In this document: piece after piece, positions 9,570 through 16,211 of the stretch
Position numbering within the stretch: the stretch's first letter is position 1
Layout of the letters: each line of letters begins with the position of its first letter
Assembly (NCBI GenBank): GCA_945871875.1
Contig: CAMBYC010000008.1
Location: forward strand, 1-39,870
Origin: Sphingobacterium thalpophilum
Lineage (GTDB): Bacteria > Bacteroidota > Bacteroidia > Chitinophagales > Chitinophagaceae
Direction of reading: 5' to 3'
Length of the DNA: 39,870 nucleotides
Notes under the pieces: generated by a model
The model's input: only the letters and a program-made list of their open reading frames with translations
The model's database searches: none
What the model was told of the DNA's origin: nothing
Program-made: the position numbers and the translations under genes

Positions 9570-9869
9570 TTAGCCCCAAATTTTAAAAAGTAAGCTAATA
9601 ACAGCATAAATAATGGTAACTATAAATATGCCTTTAGCCGTTTTATCTTTTTGGACATTGGTGTAAATGGTAAATAATATTATGTTTACTAATAAACAAG
9701 GAATGGTAAGCGAAGTTACCAATTGTTTATTTTGTTGGAGTGCATGGATGAAATCTGCAAAAGTAAATTGGTTAAATTTCCAGAAGTAAAAGCCAACAAA
9801 TCCGAGGAGTGGACCAATTGCACCGAGAATAAGTCCTAAATACAGTTCATCTTTTTTCAGGAATTCCAT
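9570..9869 (-). CDS. Small conserved membrane protein between surE and lpxB
   Basis: This 99-residue protein has three predicted membrane segments, at about residues 9-30, 51-69 and 80-97, with short charged loops (DELYLG near the start, QKDKTAKG before the last helix). I do not recognise a named domain. Its first 13 bases overlap the surE 3' end, and lpxB follows, so it is probably translated from the same message. Its place between surE and lpxB suggests an envelope role, but this is only contextual. Confidence 0.75.
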   Translation of the reverse strand: MEFLKKDELYLGLILGAIGPLLGFVGFYFWKFNQFTFADFIHALQQNKQLVTSLTIPCLLVNIILFTIYTNVQKDKTAKGIFIVTIIYAVISLLFKIWG

Positions 9870-10627
9870 TGAATAGATTTTTCCAGTTGTGATTTAAGAA
9901 TATAGTTTGTAAGGTCAAATTGAACGGGAACTACGCTTACAAAGTTGTTTTCAAGAGCCCAAACATCGGTGTCAACGCCGGTATCAAAGTTTTTAAAAGC
10001 ACCCGTAAGCCAGTAATATTTTCTTCCTTGGGGGTCGTTGCGTTCATTGAATTCTTCTTCATATTTTGCATAAGCTTGTCTGCAAAATTTAATTCCTTGA
10101 ATAAGCTCTTCAGCAATATTGGGAATATTTACATTCAAGCAAAGGTGTTTGTCTACATTAGATTGTTGCAAAATTGCTTGAACAATAGTACGTGCGTATT
10201 TTTTTGCACCGTTGAAGTTTGCTTCCAAACTATGATCTAACAAAGAAAATCCAATGGAGGGAATGCTTTCGATTGAAGCTTCAAGAGCGGCAGACATAGT
10301 GCCAGAGTAAATTACATTAATTGAATGGTTTGCTCCGTGGTTGATGCCACTAATACATAAATCAGGTTTTCGGTGAAGAATTTTATCAACCGCAATTTTT
10401 ACACAATCAACAGGGGTTCCACTACAGCTCCAAGCTTGAACACCATCCATAAGATTAATCTGTTGCAAGCGAAGCGGAGAACCAATTGTGATTGCATGCC
10501 CCATTCCAGATTGAGGTTTGTCAGGAGCAACAACTATTATTTCACCCAAGTCTTTCACTGATTCAATAAGATTTAGAATTCCAGGAGCATGAATTCCGTC
10601 ATCATTTGTTACTAAAATTGTAGGCAT
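9857..10627 (-). CDS. surE: SurE 5'/3'-nucleotidase
   Basis: This 256-residue enzyme is a SurE-family nucleoside monophosphate phosphatase. The N-terminal TNDDGIHAPG provides the metal-binding aspartate pair D8/D9. VAPDKPQSGMGHAIT supplies the conserved loop serine, and CISGINHGANHS carries the metal-binding asparagine. SCSGTPVDCVK is a further family block. It is the first gene of the surE - membrane protein - lpxB group. A TAnnTTTG element lies 40 bases upstream. Confidence 0.95.
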   Translation of the reverse strand: MPTILVTNDDGIHAPGILNLIESVKDLGEIIVVAPDKPQSGMGHAITIGSPLRLQQINLMDGVQAWSCSGTPVDCVKIAVDKILHRKPDLCISGINHGANHSINVIYSGTMSAALEASIESIPSIGFSLLDHSLEANFNGAKKYARTIVQAILQQSNVDKHLCLNVNIPNIAEELIQGIKFCRQAYAKYEEEFNERNDPQGRKYYWLTGAFKNFDTGVDTDVWALENNFVSVVPVQFDLTNYILKSQLEKSIQWNS

Positions 10628-10666
10628 TTTATAGTAGTTAATTTAAGTTTTAAATAATTTAGATGT

Positions 10667-10674
10667 CAAAGATA
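10667..10674 (-). promoter_or_regulatory. Candidate -7 element for surE-lpxB
   Basis: The minus strand reads TATCTTTG, matching TAnnTTTG, 40 bases upstream of the surE ATG. No TTG lies at the ideal -33 position. It is the only such match in the intergenic region. Confidence 0.4.
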
Positions 10675-10776
10675 AGTAGTAAGTTGAATTGAGGTGATAA
10701 TACTATTGATATTGTGGATTAGTATTTCTTGGTAAAGATTTTAATGCATATATTTAACAACGTTAAATTTTTATAG

Positions 10777-11796
10777 ATGAAAAATATTTTTGCTCTTTTC
10801 TTGTTGATAATTGTTGTGTTGATGAGTAGTTTGGTAGCAGATAAAGGGAAGATTACATTTAAACAAGATAGTTCTAACAAAAAGGTTGATGTTTATGTGG
10901 ATGGTAAGTTTTTCACAGCATTTATTTATCCAGATTCGATGGAAAAACAATCTTTGTATCCAATACTTTCTGCATCTGGCAAAACGATTACGCGGGGATA
11001 TCCAATGAATCCAAGACCATTTGAGCGAATAGATCATCCGCATCATGTAGGATTGTGGTTTAATTTTGGAGATGTTAACGGATTAGATTTTTGGAACAAT
11101 TCTTTTGCGATACCTGCAGGAGAGAAACATAAATACGGGACTATTAAGTTTAAAAAAATTATTGAGGTAAATGAGAGAAAGGGAATATTGGTAGTTGAAT
11201 CAGATTGGGTAGATGTTCAAGGCAAGGTTTTATTAAATGAAAAGACAAGCTATATTTTTTCGGGGAATGATAGTTCAAGATCTATAGAGCGGGTAGCAGA
11301 GCTAACGGCTGTTCAAAATGTAATATTCAATGAAAATAAGGAAGGATTGATAGGGTTAAGGGTAGATAGAGCATTTGAAGAGCCATCAACAAAAGTGGAG
11401 AAGTTTTTAGATGCAAAAGGCATAGAAACTGAAGTTCCAGTGTTGAATAATAGTGGTGTAAATGGGGTTTACAGAAATGCGGGGGGCATAAAGGGTGGTG
11501 AAGTTTGGGGCAAACGAAGTGCATGGGTGGCTTTACGGGCTAAAAAAGATGATGAGTTAATTACAATAGTAATATTTGATAATCCGAGTAATCCAAATTA
11601 TCCAGGATGGTCGCATGCAAGAGGATATGGTTTATTTGCAATGAATAATTTAGGAGGTAGAATATTTGATAAAAAAGCTGAAGAAGTAAAAGTTGTGCTA
11701 GAGCCGGGAAAAAAAATGAAGGTTAGCTATAAGGTTTTTATTGGTGGGGATTTGTCTGATCAGGCTATTAATAATTTTTCAAAAAACTACAAATAA
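10777..11796 (+). CDS. Secreted DUF6807 (PmoA-like) family protein
   Basis: This 339-residue protein starts with a lysine and a hydrophobic run (residues 2-20), a likely signal peptide, so it is probably periplasmic or secreted. The central motif RPFERIDHPHHVGLWF, followed by GDVNGLDFW, is the hallmark of the DUF6807 family, which is often labelled 'PmoA-like' although it is not part of methane monooxygenase. The histidine-rich HPHH motif may bind a metal or sugar; the family is common in polysaccharide-degrading Bacteroidota. It stands alone with no partner gene on its strand. Function is unproven. Confidence 0.82.
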   Translation: MKNIFALFLLIIVVLMSSLVADKGKITFKQDSSNKKVDVYVDGKFFTAFIYPDSMEKQSLYPILSASGKTITRGYPMNPRPFERIDHPHHVGLWFNFGDVNGLDFWNNSFAIPAGEKHKYGTIKFKKIIEVNERKGILVVESDWVDVQGKVLLNEKTSYIFSGNDSSRSIERVAELTAVQNVIFNENKEGLIGLRVDRAFEEPSTKVEKFLDAKGIETEVPVLNNSGVNGVYRNAGGIKGGEVWGKRSAWVALRAKKDDELITIVIFDNPSNPNYPGWSHARGYGLFAMNNLGGRIFDKKAEEVKVVLEPGKKMKVSYKVFIGGDLSDQAINNFSKNYK

Positions 11797-11807
11797 GTTT
11801 AAGTGTT

Positions 11808-12071
11808 TTAGCTTTCTTTCAGTTTTTGAATATATTCTAAAGATACATTGTGTTTTTCAGACAATTGTTGATTAGAGTATAATCCTGATTTAATATCTTG
11901 AATCAATAATAGAATTTTTTCTAAAGCCAATTTTTCACCTTCAACTTTACCTTCTTCACGCCCTTGAGACAAGCCTTGAGATAGTCCTTGAGATAATCCT
12001 TGAGATAATCCTTGAGATTTACCTTGGGCTAAACCTTTTCTAATTCCTTTTTTTAAACCTCTTTTTTCCAT
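11808..12071 (-). CDS. Possible intragenic Rpn antitoxin (RpnS-like), internal start
   Basis: An in-frame internal ATG at 12071 would give an 87-residue protein starting MEKRGLKKGIRKG, spanning the GLSQ repeats and the helical tail of the Rpn gene. It is preceded by AAGGAAGAA directly before the ATG, a purine-rich Shine-Dalgarno-like site unusual in this window. By analogy with enterobacterial RpnL/RpnS pairs it could be an inhibitor of the full-length nuclease. The sequence shows only the start and site; expression is inference, and Bacteroidota depend little on such sites. Confidence 0.35.
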   Translation of the reverse strand: MEKRGLKKGIRKGLAQGKSQGLSQGLSQGLSQGLSQGREEGKVEGEKLALEKILLLIQDIKSGLYSNQQLSEKHNVSLEYIQKLKES

Positions 12072-12773
12072 TTCTTCCTTTATGGCATCTGTGTAAAGAA
12101 GTTCATCAATGTATTTATCATAACCTCTGAGTTGAGCTTCGGTATATTGTGTAGTATCCCAAAGAGCAACAATATCAAAAAACTTGTCAAATTTTTTTAT
12201 TTCTTCAGGTGTCATTCCTTTAAGTATTTTTTTTAATTTTAAAGGGTCAGTAAAAAAGGTTAACCAATAAGACTGTGGATTATCTTTTTCAAATTTACCA
12301 ATTTTTCTCCATTTTTTTAGTTCAATGATTTTAAAACTTTGATTTCCTAATTGAGAACCAAATGCTGTATTTCTGGTAAAAAAAATATCATGAATCCAAG
12401 AATCTTTTTCAGGAAAGATGTTTTCGTCAACCAAACACAGCGTATAAACTGGCATAAGTTTTTGGTATCCTTTTCCTTTTTTTAATTGACGACTATTAAT
12501 TTTACTGGCGTTCAATATGATGCGTTCAATAAAATTTTTAAAATTTTGTTTTTGCATTTCTATAATAAAGAATCTTCCATATTGGTCAACACAACAAACA
12601 TCTACAATTGTTATTTTTTCTTGATAAGATTCTGAAATTTGCTCAGTAGGGTAATGCATCAAACCAGAAACGGGTAAATTTAATGCATGAAAGCTATTCA
12701 GAAATAAAGTTAAAAAATCTAAATCACGGGTTAATAAAAATTTTATGAACCAATCGTCTCTTGTGTTTGACAT
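11808..12773 (-). CDS. Rpn/PD-(D/E)XK family nuclease (putative transposase type)
   Basis: This 321-residue protein is an Rpn-type (recombination-promoting nuclease, TIGR01784) member. The catalytic core is visible as TIVDVCCVD (D58), FFIIEMQ (E72 and Q74) and the following helix with ERIILNASKI. The C-terminal third holds a degenerate GLSQ tandem repeat (residues about 247-270) and a helix-rich tail. No transposon ends or target duplications surround it. A near-consensus promoter (TTG-N19-TACATTTG) precedes it. The family includes DNases with defence roles in enterobacteria, where the 3' part of the gene also encodes a small inhibitor from an internal start; a candidate for that is listed at 11808-12071. 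Confidence 0.85.
   Translation of the reverse strand: MSNTRDDWFIKFLLTRDLDFLTLFLNSFHALNLPVSGLMHYPTEQISESYQEKITIVDVCCVDQYGRFFIIEMQKQNFKNFIERIILNASKINSRQLKKGKGYQKLMPVYTLCLVDENIFPEKDSWIHDIFFTRNTAFGSQLGNQSFKIIELKKWRKIGKFEKDNPQSYWLTFFTDPLKLKKILKGMTPEEIKKFDKFFDIVALWDTTQYTEAQLRGYDKYIDELLYTDAIKEEMEKRGLKKGIRKGLAQGKSQGLSQGLSQGLSQGLSQGREEGKVEGEKLALEKILLLIQDIKSGLYSNQQLSEKHNVSLEYIQKLKES
11962..12033 (-). repeat. 12-bp tandem repeat inside the Rpn gene (GLSQ units)
   Basis: Six consecutive 12-bp units begin at 11962, 11974, 11986, 11998, 12010 and 12022. The plus-strand core is CCTTGAGATAAT; two central units are identical and the outer ones differ by a few bases. Each unit codes for four residues of the GLSQ type. 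Since the period is a multiple of three, copy-number change would not shift the frame. Confidence 0.9.
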
Positions 12774-12789
12774 CAGTGTTTCTTTACAA

Positions 12790-12819
12790 CAAATGTAAAA
12801 GGGTAAAGAAATTCAACAA
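12790..12819 (-). promoter_or_regulatory. Full -33/-7 promoter for the Rpn nuclease
   Basis: On the minus strand TTG (12819-12817) is followed after exactly 19 bases by TACATTTG (12797-12790). This is the complete Bacteroidota TTG-N19-TAnnTTTG arrangement and the best promoter seen in the window. The leader would be short, about ten bases. Confidence 0.6.
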
Positions 12820-12842
12820 TCGGTTTTATTATCAATAAATTG

Positions 12843-12856
12843 CGATGAAACCATCG
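12843..12856. promoter_or_regulatory. Small palindrome, possible operator
   Basis: CGATG-AAAC-CATCG is a perfect 5-bp inverted repeat in the divergent region between the Rpn gene and the HTH/S24 regulator. It lies between the two predicted promoters, where the regulator could bind. It is short and could be chance. Confidence 0.25.
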
Positions 12857-12913
12857 TAAAAAAGCAGTTATTTAACGCTTAGAAAATATTTTTAATGAAA
12901 TAATAGATATTTT

Positions 12914-12942
12914 TTGAATAAACTAAATAAATTAGTAATTTG
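12914..12942 (+). promoter_or_regulatory. Candidate promoter for the HTH/S24 regulator
   Basis: TTG at 12914-12916 is followed 19 bases later by TAATTTG at 12936-12942. The -7 box is one base shorter than TAnnTTTG. The predicted transcript would start only a few bases before the ATG at 12958. Confidence 0.3.
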
Positions 12943-12957
12943 CCCAAAAATATTAGT

Positions 12958-13713
12958 ATGTCACAATCTTTTGCGGGTAAAAATTTAAAACATCTCCGTA
13001 AGCAGAGGGGATCTACACAAGAGGAATTTGCAGCAGAGTTAGGGATCAAGCGCTCATTGCTTGGTGCCTATGAAGAAGAAAGAGCAGAACCACGTATTGA
13101 AGTATTGGAAAAGGTAAGTGATGGGTTTCAGGTTTCTTTGGATGCCTTATTGCGATCAGATTTAAGTGAGCAAAACAAAACGTATTTGCAAAAAAGGCAG
13201 CAACAGAAATTAGCAACGGAACACAATTTAATATCTTTCGTACCCGTAAAAGCAGCCGCAGGTTATTTAACTGGTTATGCTGAAGATGTTTTTATTGATG
13301 AGTTGAATACATTTACATTGCCAATGTTAGGGGCAGGGCAATTTAGGGCTTTTGAAATTATTGGAGATTCAATGCTTCCAACTCCTTCAGGTTCAATAAT
13401 AGTAGGAGAAAAAGTTGAATCTGTTAATGATGTGAAAAACAATCAAACTTATGTGGTTGTAAGTAGAGGCGAGGGAATTGTATTTAAAAGATTAATAAAG
13501 AATAAGGCAGACAAAAATCAATTGACATTGGTAAGTGATAATCCAAATTTCCAACCTTATCAAATGAATGCAGCAGATATGTTAGAACTTTGGCAGGCTC
13601 AAATGGTAATATCAAAAGTTACCGCACAACCAGCTTGGGATATGTCTCAATTGGCTTCTTTGGTTACTAATTTACAAGAACAAGTTAGTGTACTAAATAA
13701 AAGAATAAATTAA
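12958..13713 (+). CDS. LexA-like HTH/S24 peptidase transcriptional regulator
   Basis: The ATG at 12958 gives 251 residues. A longer frame to a TTG at 12940 adds six atypical residues and would start inside the predicted -7 box. Residues 8-65 form an Xre-type helix-turn-helix (LRKQRGSTQEEFAAELGI, then RSLLGAYEEERAEP). Residues 94-180 form an S24 (LexA/CI) peptidase domain with catalytic serine S138 in IIGDSMLP and lysine K177 in IVFKRL. A candidate Ala-Gly cleavage site A101-G102 sits in VKAAAGYL. The C-terminus (about 229-250) looks like a short coiled coil. All elements for self-cleavage are present, so it may respond to DNA damage. It is transcribed away from the Rpn nuclease. Confidence 0.88.
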   Translation: MSQSFAGKNLKHLRKQRGSTQEEFAAELGIKRSLLGAYEEERAEPRIEVLEKVSDGFQVSLDALLRSDLSEQNKTYLQKRQQQKLATEHNLISFVPVKAAAGYLTGYAEDVFIDELNTFTLPMLGAGQFRAFEIIGDSMLPTPSGSIIVGEKVESVNDVKNNQTYVVVSRGEGIVFKRLIKNKADKNQLTLVSDNPNFQPYQMNAADMLELWQAQMVISKVTAQPAWDMSQLASLVTNLQEQVSVLNKRIN

Positions 13714-13731
13714 CAATCAAAAAAAGACCAC

Positions 13732-13767
13732 AATTCTTAATTCTTAATTTCTAATTCTTAATTAATT
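13732..13767. repeat. Dispersed AATTCTTAATT repeat
   Basis: Three tandem-like copies of a TTCTTAATT/TTCTAATT word lie between the HTH/S24 stop and the PdeM coding region. Related copies occur at 9542-9563, 17747-17770 and, degenerate, at about 23326-23358. Confidence 0.65.
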
Positions 13768-13772
13768 ACTCA

Positions 13773-14432
13773 ATTCCACATATCATTCGGAATCAAACTT
13801 TCCATCTTTCTGGTAATCGTTGTATTTATTGGGAAGATGAAAAGGTTTTAATAGCCTCAGATTTGCATCTTGGTAAAACAGGCCATTTTCGTAAATCTGG
13901 TATTGCTGTGCCGGTGAATTTATATATTGATGATCTTCAACAACTTTCAGCTGAGATAAATTATTTTAAACCTAAAAGCATTATTTATGTTGGTGATTTA
14001 TTTCATTCAATCGCAAATCTTGAACATGAAGCGTTTATTAAATGGAGAAAGAATTTTCAATTTATAGAAATGCATTTGGTAAAGGGAAATCATGATATCT
14101 TGAAAACGGTAGATTATGCTCAAATGAACTTAATTGTCCACGAACAATCATTTTCAATCAATGAATTTTGCTTTATACACGATATTATTGATAAAGAAGC
14201 TGATGAATCAAAATATATATTTTCTGGCCATATTCATCCGGGAATTCAAATGAAAGGTTCTGGTAAACAATTTCTGAAGTTTTCATGTTTTTATTTTAAT
14301 GTTGGTTTTGGAATTTTACCTGCATTTGGAAAATTTACAGGATTAGCAATTGTTGAACCAAAACCTGGTGATGCAATTTTTGCAATTGTAAACCAAAAAG
14401 TTATAAAAGTTCATGGAAATCATTCTTTATAA
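13773..14432 (+). CDS. pdeM: PdeM ligase-associated DNA damage response phosphoesterase
   Basis: This calcineurin-like metallophosphoesterase belongs to the PdeM family, found with ATP-dependent ligase repair clusters. The open frame runs from 13755. The first conserved metal motif, LIASDLHLGKTGHFRK, includes D and H residues that would be lost or truncated if translation began at the first ATG/GTG/TTG in frame (TTG at 13863). Upstream in-frame sequence reads PHIIRNQTFHLSGN then CIYWEDEKVLIASD, exactly what the family shows at its N-terminus, so an ATT at 13773 is the most likely start (219 residues). Later metal motifs are VGDLFHS, VKGNHD and FSGHIHPG. The promoter may lie in the AT-rich repeat before it. 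Confidence 0.85.
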   Translation: MPHIIRNQTFHLSGNRCIYWEDEKVLIASDLHLGKTGHFRKSGIAVPVNLYIDDLQQLSAEINYFKPKSIIYVGDLFHSIANLEHEAFIKWRKNFQFIEMHLVKGNHDILKTVDYAQMNLIVHEQSFSINEFCFIHDIIDKEADESKYIFSGHIHPGIQMKGSGKQFLKFSCFYFNVGFGILPAFGKFTGLAIVEPKPGDAIFAIVNQKVIKVHGNHSL

Positions 14433-14471
14433 TGTTGACTACATTTGTTTCTTTACAACAAAAAAATAATT

Positions 14472-15371
14472 TTGAAAATTGCAAATCACCCAATATATGC
14501 TCATCCATTGCCTGAAGGCCATCGCTTCCCAATGCTTAAATACGAACTAATACCTGAACAATTGTTGCATGAAGGAACTATTACAAATGCTGAAATGTTT
14601 GAACCTGAAGTTTGTTTGGATGAAACTATTTTATTGACGCATTGCCCTAATTATTTAGAAAAGCTAAACAACCAAACTTTATCTGACTCTGAACAAAGAA
14701 AAATAGGGTTCCCACAATCAAAAATGCTCACCCTTAGAGAAAAAATTATTACCCAAGGAACAATCGATTGTTGCAAATATGCATTTGAGGAAGGGGTTGC
14801 CCTTAACATAGCAGGAGGAACGCACCATGCTTTTTTCGATCGTGGTGAGGGATTTTGTTTGTTGAACGATTTCGCAGTTGCAGCTAATTTGTTGCTTCAA
14901 AAAAATGTTGTTAAAAAAATTATCATTATTGATCTTGACGTTCATCAAGGCAATGGAACTGCCGCATTGTTTAATGAAAATCATAATGTTTTTACCTTTA
15001 GTATGCACGGAGCTCACAATTACCCTTTCCATAAAGAACAATCAGATTTGGATATTCCTTTGCCAGATGGTATTTTAGATGAAACATATTTGGAAATAGT
15101 AAATACCAATCTCGATAAACTTTTAAAAGAGCAAAAGCCTGACATTGCATTTTATTTATCCGGTGTAGATATTTTAGAAACAGATAAGTTTGGCAAGTTA
15201 AAAATCACGCCAAATGGTTGTGCAAAAAGAGATGAATTGGTTTTTGAAAAATTGTTTCGGAAAAATATCCCTTGTGTTGTTTCAATGGGAGGAGGATATT
15301 CTCCAGATATTCGGCATATTGTAGATGCCCATTGTAATACTTTCAGATTGGCAAAAAAAATATTCGATTAA
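14472..15371 (+). CDS. Histone deacetylase-superfamily amidohydrolase
   Basis: This enzyme of the HDAC/acetoin-utilisation family starts best at the TTG at 14472 (299 residues, KIANHPIYAHPLPEGHRFPM), because that matches the family N-terminus; a TTG at 14445 adds an unrelated leader. Catalytic features are the GGTHHAFFDRGEGFC block with the paired histidines, the zinc ligands in DLDVHQGNGTA, the SGVDILETD block with the third metal aspartate, and MGGGYSPD near the C-terminus. The zinc-dependent reaction would remove an acetyl or similar group from an amine; the natural substrate is unknown. It follows pdeM by 39 bases on the same strand. Confidence 0.9.
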   Translation: MKIANHPIYAHPLPEGHRFPMLKYELIPEQLLHEGTITNAEMFEPEVCLDETILLTHCPNYLEKLNNQTLSDSEQRKIGFPQSKMLTLREKIITQGTIDCCKYAFEEGVALNIAGGTHHAFFDRGEGFCLLNDFAVAANLLLQKNVVKKIIIIDLDVHQGNGTAALFNENHNVFTFSMHGAHNYPFHKEQSDLDIPLPDGILDETYLEIVNTNLDKLLKEQKPDIAFYLSGVDILETDKFGKLKITPNGCAKRDELVFEKLFRKNIPCVVSMGGGYSPDIRHIVDAHCNTFRLAKKIFD

Positions 15372-15387
15372 GTTAGAAAATAGCAAA

Positions 15388-16128
15388 TTATTTAAAATAT
15401 TTTTCAGCTTCAAATATAGATTCTGGTTTGCCTACATCAACTACTAAATCATTTGAATGTTCATACCCTAAAATAATGTGATTATTTGCCAAGTCTAAAT
15501 AGGTATCAATTATTGAAAAAACTCCTTTTTGAGTAATCAAAGAAAGCAAGGTTGGATTTACAATATGCACACAAGAAAAGGCTTTAGGATTTAAGTTTTC
15601 ATGTTTTCTAGAAATACGTTTTTCACCAGTTTTAGTATTTTCCCAGCCACAAAGTATTTGATCTTGGTTAAACAATAGGTTACGAGATGATATTCGATTG
15701 GTAATTGCTAACGAAACGAGCGGGGTGCTTTTAAGATAATTATTATACATTTCCCCGATATTCAAATTGGTAAGAATATCTGCGTTCATTATTATAAATG
15801 GAGTGGTACAGTTTTGGAAGTGTTCTCGGGCAAACAACAATCCCCCTCCAGTTTCGAGTGGTTGATCAATTTCGTGAGAAATGCTTATTACTGCTCCAAA
15901 ATTATCATTTGTTTGAAGAAAATTGATGATTTGATCTGCAAAATGATGCACATTGATAACAAAATCATTAATGCCAAAAGATTGTAAGTATTGAATGTTT
16001 CTTTGCAACAAGGTTTTTCCATTTACTATTGCCAATGCTTTAGGGTGAAAATCGGTGAAAGGTTTTAGGCGAGTTCCTAAACCTGCAGCAAAAATTAGTG
16101 CTTTCGTACCTTTGGGTAATTTATTCAT
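15388..16128 (-). CDS. MurU-like sugar-1-phosphate nucleotidyltransferase
   Basis: This 246-residue NTP-transferase starts MNKLPKGTKALIFAAGLGTR at the ATG at 16128; a GTG at 16146 would add six residues. AAGLGTRLKPFTDFHPKAL is the nucleotide-binding signature and MNADIL carries the metal-binding aspartate. Length and motifs fit MurNAc-1-phosphate uridylyltransferase (MurU) and similar short nucleotidyltransferases. It sits directly downstream of an AmgK-like kinase fusion, the usual partner of MurU in peptidoglycan sugar recycling, which is the main reason for this call. Other sugar-1-phosphates remain possible. Confidence 0.82.
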   Translation of the reverse strand: MNKLPKGTKALIFAAGLGTRLKPFTDFHPKALAIVNGKTLLQRNIQYLQSFGINDFVINVHHFADQIINFLQTNDNFGAVISISHEIDQPLETGGGLLFAREHFQNCTTPFIIMNADILTNLNIGEMYNNYLKSTPLVSLAITNRISSRNLLFNQDQILCGWENTKTGEKRISRKHENLNPKAFSCVHIVNPTLLSLITQKGVFSIIDTYLDLANNHIILGYEHSNDLVVDVGKPESIFEAEKYFK

Positions 16129-16211
16129 GGGTTTTATAAAATTCACTTTGGTAATAAGTATTCTGAGTTATTAAACAAAGGCATTACGAATAGGTTACAA
16201 ATGAAAAATAT

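Noticed and set aside
10777-11796. Methane monooxygenase subunit (PmoA) reading
   Set aside because: The label 'PmoA-like' is a historical family name; the protein is a soluble exported DUF6807 protein without the membrane helices of particulate methane monooxygenase.
11962-12033. Possible CRISPR-like array
   Set aside because: The units are contiguous 12-bp copies without spacers and are in frame with the Rpn protein, so this is a coding minisatellite. No cas gene is present.
11808-12773. Active transposon, because the family is often labelled 'putative transposase'
   Set aside because: No terminal inverted repeats or target-site duplications flank the gene, and the core is a PD-(D/E)XK nuclease, not a DDE or HUH transposase.
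12940-12957. Upstream TTG start for the HTH/S24 regulator
   Set aside because: It would place the start inside the predicted -7 box and adds residues unlike the family; the ATG at 12958 fits better.
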